DNA of 45,300 nt from Actinomycetes bacterium. Lineage in GTDB: Bacteria > Actinomycetota > Acidimicrobiia > Acidimicrobiales > Ilumatobacteraceae. A program made the position numbers and the translations under genes. Shown one piece after another: positions 1 to 8,962 of the stretch (the first letter of the stretch is position 1; each line of letters opens with the position of its first letter). The stretch lies in the NCBI GenBank assembly GCA_014190235.1, contig BJGC01000006.1:1-45300 (forward strand), given 5' to 3'. The notes under the pieces were generated by a model that was given only the letters and a program-made list of their open reading frames with translations, did not search any database and was not told the origin of the DNA.

Positions 1-579
1 TCCATCCGCCTGGCGAACAGACTGACGCACGTGCTCAGTGACCGTATTTGCTAGCGCACTATACGAATCGAACATCCGATCCATGTCGCCCACGTACCGA
101 TTAGCAAGCTTGCTCGCCAAAATTTCTGGATCACGGAAAAAACGATATCTCCCACCGAGTCTTTCGTCGTATGAAATGTAACGAGTGCTCTGCTCGAGAT
201 AACTCATCAAGCGTCCCCACTCCAGGATTTTTGTCAAAATATTTGACGCTTGTTCACATGCCAAATGAACGCCGCCTAGCTGGGCTACCGAGTCGTCTCC
301 GTATTCAAAAAATACTTTTTCATACAATCCTTCGGCCCGTTCAAGTCCGATCGTGGCATCAACATTTTGATCACCGCTAATGTCAAGATCACCAACAAAC
401 TCATCCAAAAATAATCTTCGGAGACTTCGTGGGCTGCGGCTGTAGCGCGCAAACAACGCACCTTTGACAACCTCTGGAAGGTTGACAAGAGCAAAAACGG
501 GTAGATCCAGGTTTGTGAAATAACGACGAAGAATCTGTTCTTCGGACTCAGTAAATTCTTCAGGAACGTAGACGGTCAC
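1..579 (-). CDS. ThyX-like (alternative thymidylate synthase-type) protein, 3' end cut by window edge
   Basis: Reading down from a GTG at 579 gives an open frame of 193 codons that runs off the window, so only the N-terminal part is seen. The GTG is the first possible start because an in-frame TAA lies two codons upstream (583-585). The protein resembles flavin-dependent thymidylate synthase: FFEYGDDSVAQLGG at about residues 90-103 matches the ThyX region with a Gly-x-Asp-Ser, and LEQSTRYI (128-135) matches the Glu-Gln-Ser-x-Arg-Tyr part of the signature. ThyX makes dTMP from dUMP with FAD, NADPH and methylene-tetrahydrofolate. The preceding Arg-His-Arg of the classical motif is replaced by residues around Glu120-Trp-Gly122, so this is a divergent family member and may not catalyse that reaction. 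I recall longer actinobacterial proteins of this type with two ThyX-like halves, but the second half lies outside the window. Confidence 0.7.
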   Translation of the reverse strand, partial: MTVYVPEEFTESEEQILRRYFTNLDLPVFALVNLPEVVKGALFARYSRSPRSLRRLFLDEFVGDLDISGDQNVDATIGLERAEGLYEKVFFEYGDDSVAQLGGVHLACEQASNILTKILEWGRLMSYLEQSTRYISYDERLGGRYRFFRDPEILASKLANRYVGDMDRMFDSYSALANTVTEHVRQSVRQADG

Positions 580-640
580 GATTTATCAGCCTACGAGTCA
601 GCGCGTTGCTAGTTGTGGATACTATTGGACATAGTTTTGG

Positions 641-1840
641 TCACAGCACATCTTGAGATGAGTTCTCTTGTGAAAAAACTTGGGCAACAAGTGCCTGTTT
701 GGGTGCAGAAGTCCAAAAGTCAATTGCCGTCATCACCATCGCCTTGGCTCCGTCAAGTATTGCCTGATCTGCGGATGTGCTGCGTGCGTATTTTGCGAAT
801 TCCTCCGTGTGGATAGCGGTGCCGGGAGGCGCAATGGCAATCATCGGATGAATCGATGGGACAAGATGGCTGACGTTTCCCATGTCAGTGCTTCCCACTA
901 CCGCATGGCCGCTCTCGCGCGGGTCTCGCACGACTCGACCAAGCGCGGCCGAGTTTGTGACAAATGACGCAACGAGCGGACCATTCGTCAGCATGTCGGC
1001 ATAGGGGCGATCATCCCACTGATGAGTCATTGTGCAACCACATGACAAAGCCCCAGCCTCAAGACATGCAAGCACCCGTTGTTTGAGCGGTTGCAAACTA
1101 GTGATCGTGTCGGAGCGTACGTACCAATCCATTGATGACTCGCGAGGAACGATATTTGGTTTGTCGCCTGCTTTGAGGAATATTCCATGAACTCGTTCGG
1201 TAGGTGCGATGTGTTGGCGCAGTGCAGCAACACCCATGTAACCCATGACCGCAGCGTCAAGCGCATTTCGACCATGCTGCGGCGCCGCTGCGGCGTGTGA
1301 TGCCCGCCCTGTGTACTCGACCAAGAGTTGCTGAATCGCGATTGCGTCAATCGTTGTTAAATCAGCATCTGCCGGATGCACCATCATTGCGACGGACAAA
1401 TCCTCAAAGGCACCATTGCGCCCCATGGAAATTTTGCCACCACCACCTTCTTCAGCGGGTGTGCCAAGTAAACGCACAGAACCACCAGCAGAATCGCATA
1501 CTGCAGCCGCCGCAAGAGCAGCCCCGATTCCGGCTGCCCCAATTACGTTGTGGCCGCATCCATGTCCGATACCAGGCAACGCGTCGTACTCACACACGAT
1601 TGCAACAGTTGGGCCAGATCCGTGTTGTGCCGCAAAGCCCGTCGCTACTCCGTATGCGCCAATTGTTGTGTCCAGGCCATGGTGTGTTGCCAAGCGCGCA
1701 AGTCGCTCTGCTGCGTAATGCTCTTGAAAATTTAGTTCTGGATGATCGTGAATATCGTGACTTATTTCAATAAGTTCAGATGCCAACGAATCGATTACTG
1801 AGCAGGCTTGTGTCTTTAGGTCCTCTGCATCAGTTGTCAT
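641..1840 (-). CDS. M20-family metallo-amidohydrolase (AbgB/ACY1L2-like)
   Basis: A 399-residue cytosolic hydrolase of the M20 peptidase family, subgroup that cleaves N-acyl or p-aminobenzoyl-glutamate-type amide bonds. The metal site is visible: the family motif EYDALPGIGHGCGHN at about 84-98 supplies Cys95 and His97, TPAEEGGGGK at 128-136 supplies the paired glutamates, and IHTEEF near residue 345 supplies a late histidine. The dimerisation (lid) domain is inserted in the middle, as is normal for the family. The ATG at 1840 is preceded by AAAGG about eight bases upstream. It is the last gene of a minus-strand run, 33 bases after the DAGK-like gene. The exact substrate cannot be read from the sequence; dipeptides or aminobenzoyl-glutamate are possible. 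Confidence 0.85.
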   Translation of the reverse strand: MTTDAEDLKTQACSVIDSLASELIEISHDIHDHPELNFQEHYAAERLARLATHHGLDTTIGAYGVATGFAAQHGSGPTVAIVCEYDALPGIGHGCGHNVIGAAGIGAALAAAAVCDSAGGSVRLLGTPAEEGGGGKISMGRNGAFEDLSVAMMVHPADADLTTIDAIAIQQLLVEYTGRASHAAAAPQHGRNALDAAVMGYMGVAALRQHIAPTERVHGIFLKAGDKPNIVPRESSMDWYVRSDTITSLQPLKQRVLACLEAGALSCGCTMTHQWDDRPYADMLTNGPLVASFVTNSAALGRVVRDPRESGHAVVGSTDMGNVSHLVPSIHPMIAIAPPGTAIHTEEFAKYARSTSADQAILDGAKAMVMTAIDFWTSAPKQALVAQVFSQENSSQDVL

Positions 1841-1873
1841 AGTGAGACCTTTCGTTGGCTCTTGTTCTGTGCA

Positions 1874-2512
1874 TCACAGATTAGTACCCGATGCAATCAG
1901 CACATGGGCAGAATCAGGGGCCATAGTGAGCGTGACACGCGAGACGTGGTTGTAGCGCCGCCCATCTATCACGAGCAATTGCTTGGAAGACACCGCCAGA
2001 TCTAGATGTGTCGTTCTTGAAATCATAATTTTTGGATGTGGAACATGATTGCCAAGTTTCGCCTTAGACCAGCCAATAACGCGTTGGCGTATGTTCATTG
2101 ACGCAACCGATACGACATCGAGATGTCCATCATTTGGATGCGCTCGAGAAGCGATCTGGCGACCACGACGGATGCCTGTGTTTGTTACCACCAACACAGG
2201 ACCACGCAACCAACCGCCACGGAGCCAGGTGCTGCGAATCGCTATGTCGTTGACTGCAGTGAGTTCGATTTGGGTCCCCCTTGCCACGAGCGAAACCGTA
2301 ATAGTGTCACACGGCAGACAGTGTGCGAAGCCTCCGACGACTGGGGCACTAGGTCGACCTAACGTCTCAAAAAGAGATCCACCTTTAAGGACAAACACGT
2401 TCGCTGTTTGATTACTTAGATGAGTGCCCATTTCGTAATCCGATCTCACGCATTGATAAGGCGGACACTGCGCTACTTCTTGGCCCCACTCGGTATTTTT
2501 CTTAATCGTCAT
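1874..2512 (-). CDS. stand-alone DAGK/YegS-type C-terminal lobe protein
   Basis: A 212-residue protein that resembles only the C-terminal beta-sandwich lobe of the diacylglycerol kinase/sphingosine kinase/NAD kinase superfamily. The stretch RAHPNDGHLDVVSV at about 123-136 corresponds to the characteristic Ala-x-Pro-x-Asp-Gly-x-Leu-Asp-Val of that lobe. The N-terminal catalytic lobe with its Gly-Gly-Asp-Gly nucleotide motif is absent, and no remnant of it is seen upstream, since helY ends 12 bases away. The start ATG has a good AGGAG six bases upstream, in the helY-to-gene junction, so the short form looks genuine and co-translated rather than a truncated relic. Kinase activity is unlikely without the missing lobe; a lipid- or nucleotide-binding or regulatory role is conceivable. 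The family assignment rests on one motif and the overall beta-rich pattern. Confidence 0.6.
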   Translation of the reverse strand: MTIKKNTEWGQEVAQCPPYQCVRSDYEMGTHLSNQTANVFVLKGGSLFETLGRPSAPVVGGFAHCLPCDTITVSLVARGTQIELTAVNDIAIRSTWLRGGWLRGPVLVVTNTGIRRGRQIASRAHPNDGHLDVVSVASMNIRQRVIGWSKAKLGNHVPHPKIMISRTTHLDLAVSSKQLLVIDGRRYNHVSRVTLTMAPDSAHVLIASGTNL

Positions 2513-2524
2513 TCTCCGCTCCTG

Positions 2525-5104
2525 TTATTGATCCAGTTGCACCGATTCAGAACTCATGCCAGCTGCCACCACACCGCGGTTCATCATGTTGACTGCCTGC
2601 GTTGCTGAGTCGCGAAGTTTTTCGTCAGGCGCTGCAGATGCAATTTGATTCAAAAGGTCAATCAATTGACGAACTGATCGAACAAAGTCACCGGGTGTAA
2701 GGTCGGGATGTAAAATCGTTGAGAGATTTTTGCCACCCACCCACTGTGAGATCTCAAAAGCCAATCCCCCATCAGGCTTGCGATAGAGATTCATTGAATG
2801 AGCCCTTTGAATATCGTGTAGACGCATAGTGAGTCGTTCGATTCGTTTAAATCTGTTTGTCACTGTCTCGTTTGGCCACCGCACTGGACCGCCGCTATCG
2901 GGACCACGAGTTTCAAACACAACTGTTGATAACACCGATGCAAGATCAACCGGCGACAAAGAGTCGAGCATTCCGCTCGAAATAACTTCAACTATCAAGA
3001 GATCAGATTCATGAAAGACCCGTGAGAGCAGTACTCCCTTATCCGTGAGTTTCCAGTCCTGGATATAACCCAACTCTTCGAGCACCACAATAACGTCATC
3101 AAAGCGCGCACTCACTGAGCCTGCACGAGTAGCCATTCGCTGTTCCATTTGAGTTATTTCATTCAATAGTCGTTGTTGGCGTCGTTCTCTTGCGCTGCGC
3201 GGAGTCGTCTCTGATGCCAACTCAGGGACTACTGGTTCCACAATGACTTCTTCAAAGATTTTGGCTTTGTTTAAACGTTTCGCGGCCTCACGCAAGAACT
3301 CAGTCTGGGTAGGCTCGTACGGGACAGGTAAGTCAATGCCGCCAGAGCGTCGAGGCAGGCTTTGTAAATCACTCGCTGATAGTTGCAGTACTTTTCGCGA
3401 GGCCGTGACAACAGTCAGACGTGTGCCTGATTTTCGGGTAGCAGTAGCGATGATGGCGCCACGACCACGCAGGATCGATGATTCAAAAAGAACCACATCC
3501 CCTGGCCTCAGACCGCGCAAAGCAATTTCTAGCTCTGTTGCAGAGATTGAAATCGGAAGAGCATCATCTATGTCGTCTAAAACTCCAGTTATGGTTCTTG
3601 ATAGTTCAAGTGCCGCAAGTTTCTTGCTCTGCAAATTCGCTTCAGACAAAACCACATCTTTGTCAGTTTGAAATTGCGCAAACGAGAGATTCAAAACATG
3701 ATGTGTCCCTTGTCTCGTATGGGCCCGCACCAGGTTCACGGCCATATTAAACGTGGGCCGAAATGCAGACGAAAGGCGAAAACTCCTACTCAACGCCAAC
3801 GCAACGATTTGATCGAAGGTGATGAATGGATTCCACAACGTCACGGCATGCCCAATGTCATCAAGGCCGCGTCGCCCGGCGCGCCCTGTTAATTGTGCAA
3901 ATTCACTCGCCTTTAACAACATGTGATTTTCACCTGTGAATTTTGTCAATTTTTCAATTACAACTGCTCGCGCAGGCATGTTAATACCAACAGCAAGTGT
4001 CTCGGTTGCAAAAACAACCTTGACAAGGCCTTCGATAAAACATTGCTCGATTGCTTCTTTAAACATCGGAATCAATCCGGCGTGATGACACGAAATACCT
4101 GCTCCTGCTTGTTCAAGAAACTCGTCATAACGAAGCGCAATGCGGTCATCAGAGGTCAAATCAGATGTCTTGTCATTAATGATCTGAATTATCCTGGCTT
4201 CTTCCTCTGGATCGGTCAAGATGATTCCGTCTCGAATGCACGCGTTGACTGCATCTTCGCATTGGGCGCGGCTAAAGATGAACACGATTGCCGGCAAAAG
4301 ATCCTCGCTCGAAAGCAGGTCCACTAAATCTGGTCGCGAAGGCGTATAAAAGCGCTGACGATGTCCGCGTCCGCGAACCTTGCCAGATCGTCCCATCGCA
4401 CGCTCAGAGTCAAGCAAGCGACGAACGGAGCCATTTGCTTCGCCGTTAACAATAGTGTCGTACATCGAAACACGTCCCGTACTCGAGTCTCCTAGGGCAA
4501 AGTGGTTCACCAGCTCGACAGGTCTCTTGCTTTCAACAATTACATCGGTACGTCCTCGAACCGTTGTCAACCACGTCCCGACTTCGTCGGCATTGGACAC
4601 TGTCGCTGACAAACACACAAGTTGAACCTCGAGTGGAAGTTGAATGATCACCTCTTCCCAGACTGGGCCTCGATATGTGTCTTGCAAAAAATGAACCTCA
4701 TCAAGGATGACGACACCTAATTGTTCAAGTCTTGGTGAAGCGGAATAGATCATGTTTCGAAGTACTTCCGTTGTCATCACGACGATGGGTGCATCTGAGT
4801 TGATTGCGTTATCCCCTGTGACTAGCCCAACTTTGTCTGATCCGTAAAGGTCACAGAGGTCCCGATATTTTTGATTAGAGAGCGCCTTGATTGGCGCCGT
4901 ATAAAAAGATCGTTGTTCAGATGCCATTGCTTGGTCGATTGCGTATTCTGCAACCAGAGTTTTGCCAGAACCCGTGGGCGCTGCGACGAGAACTGAGGCC
5001 CCAGCATCAAGTGAATTCATTGCCTCTACTTGAAATCGGTCAGGGGCGTACTTCAGCCTCTGAATGAATTGACTGCGTACCGTCTGCGTTGAGAGTTCGG
5101 TCAT
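2525..5104 (-). CDS. helY: Ski2-like DEVH-box RNA helicase
   Basis: An 859-residue superfamily 2 helicase of the Ski2/Mtr4 type. Motif I is APTGSGKT (42-49), motif II DEVH (135-138), motif III SAT (166-168), and motif VI QLTGRAGRRG (404-413). The C-terminal part has the length and character of a DSHCT-type domain. Members unwind or remodel RNA using ATP. The start is the ATG at 5104, whose bases overlap the tatC stop as ATGA, giving translational coupling; the frame stays open to 5425, but that extension is antisense-like sequence inside tatC and is not credible. The tat-helY adjacency matches M. tuberculosis Rv2092c-Rv2094c and supports the gene name. The downstream DAGK-like gene follows after 12 bases. 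Confidence 0.93.
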   Translation of the reverse strand: MTELSTQTVRSQFIQRLKYAPDRFQVEAMNSLDAGASVLVAAPTGSGKTLVAEYAIDQAMASEQRSFYTAPIKALSNQKYRDLCDLYGSDKVGLVTGDNAINSDAPIVVMTTEVLRNMIYSASPRLEQLGVVILDEVHFLQDTYRGPVWEEVIIQLPLEVQLVCLSATVSNADEVGTWLTTVRGRTDVIVESKRPVELVNHFALGDSSTGRVSMYDTIVNGEANGSVRRLLDSERAMGRSGKVRGRGHRQRFYTPSRPDLVDLLSSEDLLPAIVFIFSRAQCEDAVNACIRDGIILTDPEEEARIIQIINDKTSDLTSDDRIALRYDEFLEQAGAGISCHHAGLIPMFKEAIEQCFIEGLVKVVFATETLAVGINMPARAVVIEKLTKFTGENHMLLKASEFAQLTGRAGRRGLDDIGHAVTLWNPFITFDQIVALALSRSFRLSSAFRPTFNMAVNLVRAHTRQGTHHVLNLSFAQFQTDKDVVLSEANLQSKKLAALELSRTITGVLDDIDDALPISISATELEIALRGLRPGDVVLFESSILRGRGAIIATATRKSGTRLTVVTASRKVLQLSASDLQSLPRRSGGIDLPVPYEPTQTEFLREAAKRLNKAKIFEEVIVEPVVPELASETTPRSARERRQQRLLNEITQMEQRMATRAGSVSARFDDVIVVLEELGYIQDWKLTDKGVLLSRVFHESDLLIVEVISSGMLDSLSPVDLASVLSTVVFETRGPDSGGPVRWPNETVTNRFKRIERLTMRLHDIQRAHSMNLYRKPDGGLAFEISQWVGGKNLSTILHPDLTPGDFVRSVRQLIDLLNQIASAAPDEKLRDSATQAVNMMNRGVVAAGMSSESVQLDQ

Positions 5105-5832
5105 ATAGATGCAGACGGACGACGGCGAACAAGAAGCCAGCCAATCAAAACAGCGAGTGCAAACAAAAGGCTCATCGGAATAGCCAAAGACAACATACTG
5201 ATCGGGTCGCCACTCGGGGTGATAACAGCAGCGGCGAGAAAAATAAACATGATGGCGTTTCGCCAATTCTTCACCAGTTTGCGTGGTGTCACTATTCCGA
5301 CTAGTTGCAAGAACACGATCAGTACTGGAGATAAGAATCCGATGCCATATGCAAGTCCCATCAGCGAAACGAGGCTGATGTATTTTGTAATTTGATACGC
5401 CTGCGTGACGTCTGGGCCTGACCAAGAGATAAGAAACTCCAGAGCCTTGTCAAGAGTCCAGTACGCCAAATATCCGCCCGTTACAAATAACACAAGTGAC
5501 GAAGCAATGAAAGGTATCGCATATTGTCTTTCGCGCTTTTCAAGTGCCGGAACGATGAATTTCCAGATCTGCCATAACAAGACTGGCAATGCCAAAATCA
5601 GACCGCCGTAGGTGGCTACTTTCATTCGAGCGGTGAGTCCGTCGAGTGGACCTAATGTAAACAGGCTGCCATCACAATTAAAATCAGGTCTGTGAGCGCA
5701 GACATTGCGGTATGGCTTCGTTAGAAACCTCAGTACTGGTTCATAAAACAAGAGCAGTGTGATTGCGCCGATCGCAACCGCAAGAAGCGAACGAAAAATA
5801 CGCTTACGCAGCTCACGAAGATGCTGCACCAT
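5101..5832 (-). CDS. tatC: Sec-independent (twin-arginine) translocase subunit TatC
   Basis: An integral membrane protein with about six hydrophobic segments and the TatC N-terminal signature HLRELRKR at residues 4-11, which in this family contributes to binding the twin-arginine signal peptide. TatC is the receptor core of the Tat translocon that exports folded proteins across the cytoplasmic membrane. I place the start at the ATG at 5832 (243 residues) because an AGGAG lies six bases upstream; in-frame ATGs at 5838, 5874, 5892 and 5913 would either sit directly on that site or overlap tatB. The stop overlaps the helY start. It follows tatB by 31 bases, forming a tatB-tatC-helY unit. Confidence 0.92.
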   Translation of the reverse strand: MVQHLRELRKRIFRSLLAVAIGAITLLLFYEPVLRFLTKPYRNVCAHRPDFNCDGSLFTLGPLDGLTARMKVATYGGLILALPVLLWQIWKFIVPALEKRERQYAIPFIASSLVLFVTGGYLAYWTLDKALEFLISWSGPDVTQAYQITKYISLVSLMGLAYGIGFLSPVLIVFLQLVGIVTPRKLVKNWRNAIMFIFLAAAVITPSGDPISMLSLAIPMSLLFALAVLIGWLLVRRRPSASI

Positions 5833-5838
5833 GGTCAT

Positions 5839-5843
5839 CTCCT
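5839..5843 (-). promoter_or_regulatory. ribosome binding site deciding the tatC start
   Basis: AGGAG on the minus strand ends six bases before the ATG at 5832. The upstream candidate ATG at 5838 directly follows the site with no spacer, so ribosomes placed here would initiate at 5832. This favours the 243-residue form of TatC over the longer frames that overlap tatB. Confidence 0.65.
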
Positions 5844-5863
5844 GCGGAATAGCCTGTGGTTTT

Positions 5864-6205
5864 CTAAATCGCATTCGGGTCCTCGTGCGCATCGTGAGCC
5901 GTGGATGCCTCACTTGGCCCGGCTGTCTCGGGTCGCATCGGAGGAGATGGTTCGGTATCTACTTCTCCAAAGCCGTGCTTCAGCGTGTTGGCCGTACCTC
6001 GCAGTTCATCTAGGGGTTCCTTGAAGGTTTCTCGCATCTCGGCCTCAAAGCCATTTGCCATTCGACGCACCTCGCTATACACGCGGCCAGCCTTGCGAAT
6101 GACACTTGGCAAACGGTCTGGCCCCAGCACTACGAGACCCATAATGAGCAAAAAGATCATCTCGCTACTGGAAAGATTGAACACAACTGCAAGTGTAGGA
6201 CTCAT
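5864..6205 (-). CDS. tatB: twin-arginine translocase TatA/TatB-family subunit, TatB-like
   Basis: A 113-residue protein with one N-terminal transmembrane helix (about 12-27), followed by the hinge GPDRLP at 28-33, a charged amphipathic helix and an acidic, proline-rich tail. Glu15 in the membrane segment and the Gly-Pro-x-Arg-Leu-Pro hinge are TatB hallmarks; TatA proteins normally have Phe-Gly at the hinge. TatB helps TatC recognise Tat substrates, although in many actinobacteria the gene beside tatC is named tatA. No second TatA-like gene is present in the window, so one protein may fill both roles or tatA may lie elsewhere. It is the first gene of the tatB-tatC-helY run and is divergent from the phosphodiesterase gene 40 bases away. 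Confidence 0.88.
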   Translation of the reverse strand: MSPTLAVVFNLSSSEMIFLLIMGLVVLGPDRLPSVIRKAGRVYSEVRRMANGFEAEMRETFKEPLDELRGTANTLKHGFGEVDTEPSPPMRPETAGPSEASTAHDAHEDPNAI

Positions 6206-6245
6206 CGCCTACGCTGGCGCGGTGCAGCAACGACTTCCTTCTGTA

Positions 6246-6947
6246 ATGAACCCCCCGATCGCATTTGCGCATCGCGGAGCTCGAGCGCATGCGCCCGAAA
6301 ACACATTGCCGGCATTCACTCTGGCTCTGCGTCTCGGGGCAACTGGTCTAGAGAGCGATGTCTGGATGACAGCGGACAGCGTTGCAGTTCTTGATCACGA
6401 TGGCGTCGTTCGTACAGGCCTTCGAAAGAAGCCCATAAGTGAAATTACTGCAAAGACTCTCCCACAACACATCCCCACTTTTGACGAATTCATCTCTTCC
6501 CTAGATAAAACTACGCACGTCAGCCTTGACCTTAAAGATCTTCAAGCGTTTGACCCAGTGTGCCGTAGCGCAGGTGACGCTGGATTTCCGTTGGATCATT
6601 TGTGGCTTTGTCATCCCGATTGGCAAGAATTAGCTAGTAGACGTGCACTGCAGCCCGACGTACGCCTTGTTGATTCTACGCGCCTATCAAAAATAACAGA
6701 GGGTCCCGAGCGTCGCGCGGCCTCGTTGCGTGAAGCCGGAATCGATTGCCTGAACATGCATCACAGTGACTGGAGTGGCGGACTCACAACACTTGTGCAT
6801 CGTTTTGAGCGTCTTGCATTCGGCTGGGATATGCAATTTGATCAAGTACTCGACAATGGTTTTCGAATGGGACTTGACGGGGTGTACAGCGATCATGTCG
6901 ACCGAATGATGGACTCATTCGTACGAGAGATCGACCCGTTTTCCTAG
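6246..6947 (+). CDS. glycerophosphodiester phosphodiesterase family protein
   Basis: A 233-residue GDPD-type TIM-barrel hydrolase, expected to split glycerophosphodiesters into glycerol 3-phosphate and an alcohol. The start MNPPIAFAHRGARAH carries the catalytic His9-Arg10, ENT follows at 18-20, LESDVW (35-40) supplies the metal-binding Glu and Asp, and His51 in VLDHDGVV is the second catalytic histidine. No signal peptide is seen, so it should be cytosolic. The frame is open back to 5901, but that part is the complement of tatB, so the ATG at 6246 is preferred even though its upstream ribosome site is weak. It lies alone on the plus strand between two minus-strand operons and ends five bases before the end of lepB. 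Confidence 0.85.
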   Translation: MNPPIAFAHRGARAHAPENTLPAFTLALRLGATGLESDVWMTADSVAVLDHDGVVRTGLRKKPISEITAKTLPQHIPTFDEFISSLDKTTHVSLDLKDLQAFDPVCRSAGDAGFPLDHLWLCHPDWQELASRRALQPDVRLVDSTRLSKITEGPERRAASLREAGIDCLNMHHSDWSGGLTTLVHRFERLAFGWDMQFDQVLDNGFRMGLDGVYSDHVDRMMDSFVREIDPFS

Positions 6948-6952
6948 CGCTT

Positions 6953-7561
6953 CTAAAGAAACTGCCAGGAGTTAAACGGCCAAACTACGACGAAAGCGCG
7001 TCCAACAACAAGACTTTCGCTAATTGTTCCGAAAGACCTACTGTCAAATGACTCAGGTCGGTTGTCCCCCATGACAAATACTTGACCCGCTGTTACTGTG
7101 ACGGTAGCCATGTTTGGCTGACGACATCTGTCCTCAAGGATGACCTGGGATAGGTTTCCTTTGTCGAGATACGGCTCTTTTAATGCAGTCCCATTGACAT
7201 ATACAACGCATGACTTAATTTCTACTTTGTCTCCAGAAAGACCGATTACGCGCTTGATAAGGTCATCGTGAGCGACACTCGCTCCGTTGCTGGTCACTCT
7301 GTCAAAAACTATGACGTCACCGTGTCGTATGTCGTGTAATCGGTAACTCAGTTTGTTCACAAGAACGCGATCATTCTCAAAAAGCGTACTTTCCATAGAC
7401 GGACCTGAGATGTAGTACTGCTGTAACACATACATCCGAACCAAAAGTGCCGCTGACAGAGCAATAAAGATTACTACTAACCAATCTCTCAGAAACCTTC
7501 CGACGGCCTGGTGAGGTGCTTCGTCTTGAGGCTCTCTCTCGGGCTCAATGGACGACGACAT
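6953..7561 (-). CDS. lepB: signal peptidase I
   Basis: A 202-residue membrane-anchored signal peptidase I that removes Sec and Tat signal peptides on the outer face of the membrane. One N-terminal transmembrane helix (about 25-46) is followed by SGPSMESTL with the catalytic Ser55, then IKRVIGLSGD with the general base Lys103, and the C-terminal box MGDNRPESFDSR. The ATG at 7561 is chosen over a TTG three codons upstream. It is the last gene of the proteasome run, 26 bases after pafA, and is convergent with the phosphodiesterase gene. Its co-transcription with the proteasome genes is inferred from spacing only. The nearby tat genes make an export-related neighbourhood. Confidence 0.93.
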   Translation of the reverse strand: MSSSIEPEREPQDEAPHQAVGRFLRDWLVVIFIALSAALLVRMYVLQQYYISGPSMESTLFENDRVLVNKLSYRLHDIRHGDVIVFDRVTSNGASVAHDDLIKRVIGLSGDKVEIKSCVVYVNGTALKEPYLDKGNLSQVILEDRCRQPNMATVTVTAGQVFVMGDNRPESFDSRSFGTISESLVVGRAFVVVWPFNSWQFL

Positions 7562-7596
7562 ATCGTCCAATTCTAGTGTCAGAAGAACGAACTTGA

Positions 7597-8955
7597 CTAT
7601 AAACCCGCGATTAGCCGCTCTACTCGCTCGTCAGACGACGCAAACGGGTCTTTGCATAGAACAGTGCGCTGCTGTTGGTCGTTGAGTTTGAGATGAACCC
7701 AGTCCACGGTGTAGTCGCGTTTCTTAAGTTTTGCCGCCTTAATAAATGAGCCTCGCAAGTGCGCGCGGGTGCCAGTAGGGGCTTCATTCATGGCTCGCAT
7801 AATGTCATCATCGCTGCAGACTCGTTCGACCAGTCCATTGTTTTGCATCTTGTAAAACACACCGCGCTGGATGTCAATATCGTGGTACTGCAGGTCCAGC
7901 AGTTGCACCCGTGCATCATCGAGTGACAAGTTATGACGCTCTCTAAAGGCTTCAATTAATTTCAACTTAATGACCCAATCAACTTCTCTGTCAAGTTTGA
8001 GAGGGTCATTTTCAATAGTAGAAATACAATGCTCCCACATCTCAAGTGCCCGTGTCTCCATGTCGGAGAATCCGGTTGTTTCGGCGTATCGCAACGCTGC
8101 ATTCAGGTACTCACGTTGAATGTCAAGGGCACTAACTTCTCGCCCACTCTCGAGGCGGACTGTCCTGCGACATGTTGTATCAGAACTAATTTCGCGTATC
8201 GCTCGAATGGGATTCTCAAGAGTCATGTCCCTCAGACTCACTGAATCGTCTTCCATCATTCGTAATACACACGCAGCGCTGCCTATCTTGACAAATGTTG
8301 TGTACTCACTCATATTTGAGTCGCCAACAATGACATGGAGACGTCTGTACAGCTCTGCATCCGAGTGCGGCTCGTCTCTAGTATTAATGATCGGCCGAGA
8401 ACGTGTTGTCGCCGACGACACACTTTCCCAAATATGCTCTGCTCGTTGAGAAATCGTATAGGAGGCTCCACGTGGAGAGATCTGCACTTTTCCAGCACCC
8501 GTAAATATCTGACGACTGACAAGAAAAGGGATGAAAATATCGTCGTACCTCAGACCCGCTTCGGTGCGGTGAACTAGATAGTTCTCATGACAGCCGTAAC
8601 TATTGCCTGCAGAGTCGGTGTTGTTCTTAAATAAATAGATCGTCCCTCGTATGCCTTCGTCTTGGAGACGCTCTTCTGCGGTGTGCACGAGATCTTGTAG
8701 CAAGCGCTCTCCGGCCTTATCGTGAACAACGACGTCGTAGATAGAATCACATTCAGGCGTCGCGTATTCTGGATGAGAACCAACGTCAAGATACAAGCGA
8801 GCGCCGTTTTCTAAAAAGACGTTAGAACTGCGGCCCCACGACACGACTTTTCGAAAAAGATAACGCGCTACCTCGTCTGGCGTGAGGCGCCGCTGACCGC
8901 GCAAGGTACACGTAATGCCGTATTCGTTCTCTAGTCCAAAAATTCGACGTTGCAT
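7597..8955 (-). CDS. pafA: Pup--protein ligase PafA
   Basis: A 452-residue member of the glutamine-synthetase-like Pup ligase family. It activates the C-terminal glutamate of Pup with ATP and attaches it to substrate lysines, marking proteins for the proteasome. The N-terminus [12 protein letters not shown] contains the metal-binding Glu9, and [17 protein letters not shown] at about 54-70 contains the catalytic Asp57. Conserved [19 protein letters not shown] and the NTRDEPH block follow, as in Dop. It lacks the extra N-terminal loop that distinguishes Dop, so the two paralogues can be told apart. It sits seven bases after prcA and 26 bases before lepB. In mycobacteria pafB and pafC follow pafA; here they are missing. 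Confidence 0.96.
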   Translation of the reverse strand: MQRRIFGLENEYGITCTLRGQRRLTPDEVARYLFRKVVSWGRSSNVFLENGARLYLDVGSHPEYATPECDSIYDVVVHDKAGERLLQDLVHTAEERLQDEGIRGTIYLFKNNTDSAGNSYGCHENYLVHRTEAGLRYDDIFIPFLVSRQIFTGAGKVQISPRGASYTISQRAEHIWESVSSATTRSRPIINTRDEPHSDAELYRRLHVIVGDSNMSEYTTFVKIGSAACVLRMMEDDSVSLRDMTLENPIRAIREISSDTTCRRTVRLESGREVSALDIQREYLNAALRYAETTGFSDMETRALEMWEHCISTIENDPLKLDREVDWVIKLKLIEAFRERHNLSLDDARVQLLDLQYHDIDIQRGVFYKMQNNGLVERVCSDDDIMRAMNEAPTGTRAHLRGSFIKAAKLKKRDYTVDWVHLKLNDQQQRTVLCKDPFASSDERVERLIAGL

Positions 8956-8962
8956 TGAAACG

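Noticed and set aside
5105-5425. N-terminal extension of the helicase frame upstream of 5104
   Set aside because: It overlaps tatC entirely, has no helicase features, and the ATGA junction at 5101-5104 gives a natural start.
5901-6245. 115-codon upstream extension of the phosphodiesterase frame
   Set aside because: It is the complement of tatB and tatC start sequence and lacks any domain pattern; the catalytic histidine lies just after the ATG at 6246.
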